Assembly: GCA_937871645.1 (NCBI GenBank)
Contig: CALMPZ010000069.1
Coordinates: forward strand, 1-12,850
Length of the DNA: 12,850 bases
Direction: 5' to 3'
From: an uncultured Polymorphobacter sp.
Lineage (GTDB): Bacteria > Pseudomonadota > Alphaproteobacteria > Sphingomonadales > Sphingomonadaceae
Under the pieces are notes generated by a model, which saw nothing but the letters and a program-made list of their open reading frames with translations, was not told the origin of the DNA and ran no database searches. Positions 12,621 through 12,850 of the stretch are shown here, one piece after another. Both the position numbers and the translations under genes were made by a program. How positions within the stretch are numbered: position 1 is the first letter of the stretch; the number at the start of each line of letters is the position of its first letter.

Positions 12621-12850
12621 GCAAGTCACCGAAAATCCGCAAGCCCGCGACAACGCGCAAGCCCAAAACGGGCGGCAAGGCGGTCGCGTCGAAGCTGCTC
12701 AGCGGCACTGACAAGGCGGTCGCGGCGCGCAAGGCCAATGCCGCAGCCAAGGCGCTGCGCACCAAGCCCAAGTCGATCAAGCCGACCAAGGGTGTTGCGA
12801 CGCCATCGGCCATGAAATCGGGTGCGACAGCGAAGTCGGGCGCGGCAAAG
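12617..12850 (+). CDS. Lys/Ala-rich basic protein N-terminus (partial; possibly the leader of RlmE)
   Basis: An ATG at 12617 overlaps the preceding TGA (the bases read ATGA), and GGAGG at 12606-12610 gives a strong ribosome binding site. The frame stays open for 78 codons to the window edge. The product so far is almost entirely Lys, Ala, Thr, Ser, Pro and Gly with repeated A-K and K-P steps, has no aromatic residues and should be disordered and able to bind nucleic acid. In sphingomonads the gene after ppx/gppA is commonly rlmE (23S rRNA U2552 2'-O-methyltransferase), so this may be a long basic leader of that enzyme. A histone-H1-like protein is the alternative. The catalytic part is outside the window. 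Confidence 0.6.
   Translation, partial: MSKSPKIRKPATTRKPKTGGKAVASKLLSGTDKAVAARKANAAAKALRTKPKSIKPTKGVATPSAMKSGATAKSGAAK

Overview
The window looks like chromosomal DNA from a GC-rich alphaproteobacterium, most likely Sphingomonadales. The evidence is a three-gene proton-translocating transhydrogenase (pntAA-pntAB-pntB) preceded by a tiny aa3-oxidase subunit IV gene, a secreted protein with the alphaproteobacterial PEPxxWA-CTERM tail, a palindromic CCCCAGC-GAAA-GCTGGGG intergenic element, and the general codon style. The genus-level placement is inference.

Layout. At 128-1459 lies an ABC1/UbiB-like atypical kinase. The energy-metabolism operon (1582-5154, +) encodes the COX subunit IV peptide, transhydrogenase subunits PntAA, PntAB and PntB, and a small secreted cupin that starts on a TTG overlapping the pntB stop. 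A plausible sigma70 promoter precedes the operon. A large hairpin element sits between pntAB and pntB. A LysR regulator (5302-6216, +) then converges with a Ser/Thr-rich PEPxxWA-CTERM exoprotein (7560-6403, -) across a shared bidirectional terminator.

The 350-base gap upstream of the exoprotein is the most informative non-coding stretch. It carries a -24/-12 sigma54 promoter, a near-consensus IHF site about 70 bases upstream of the predicted start, and an array of TGCG heptads at the distance expected for an enhancer-binding activator. The divergent gene there is a lipoprotein Cu/Zn superoxide dismutase with every metal ligand present.

From 8524 to 11339 three tRNA genes frame two genes. tRNA-His (+) overlaps the 3' end of an oppositely oriented GT39-like membrane glycosyltransferase, whose base and codon use differ from everything around it. 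tRNA-Ala(CGC), phenylalanine 4-hydroxylase and tRNA-Gln(CTG) follow, all on the minus strand. All three tRNAs have recognisable -35/-10 promoters. The window closes with an exopolyphosphatase/GppA-family gene whose stop overlaps the start of a Lys/Ala-rich protein that runs off the end.

Most genes are recognisable housekeeping genes. No CRISPR array, integrase, transposase or obvious new multi-gene system was seen. The points most worth following are the sigma54/IHF/heptad control region, the probably transferred glycosyltransferase wedged between tRNA genes, the translationally coupled periplasmic cupin, and the basic leader peptide at the right edge.
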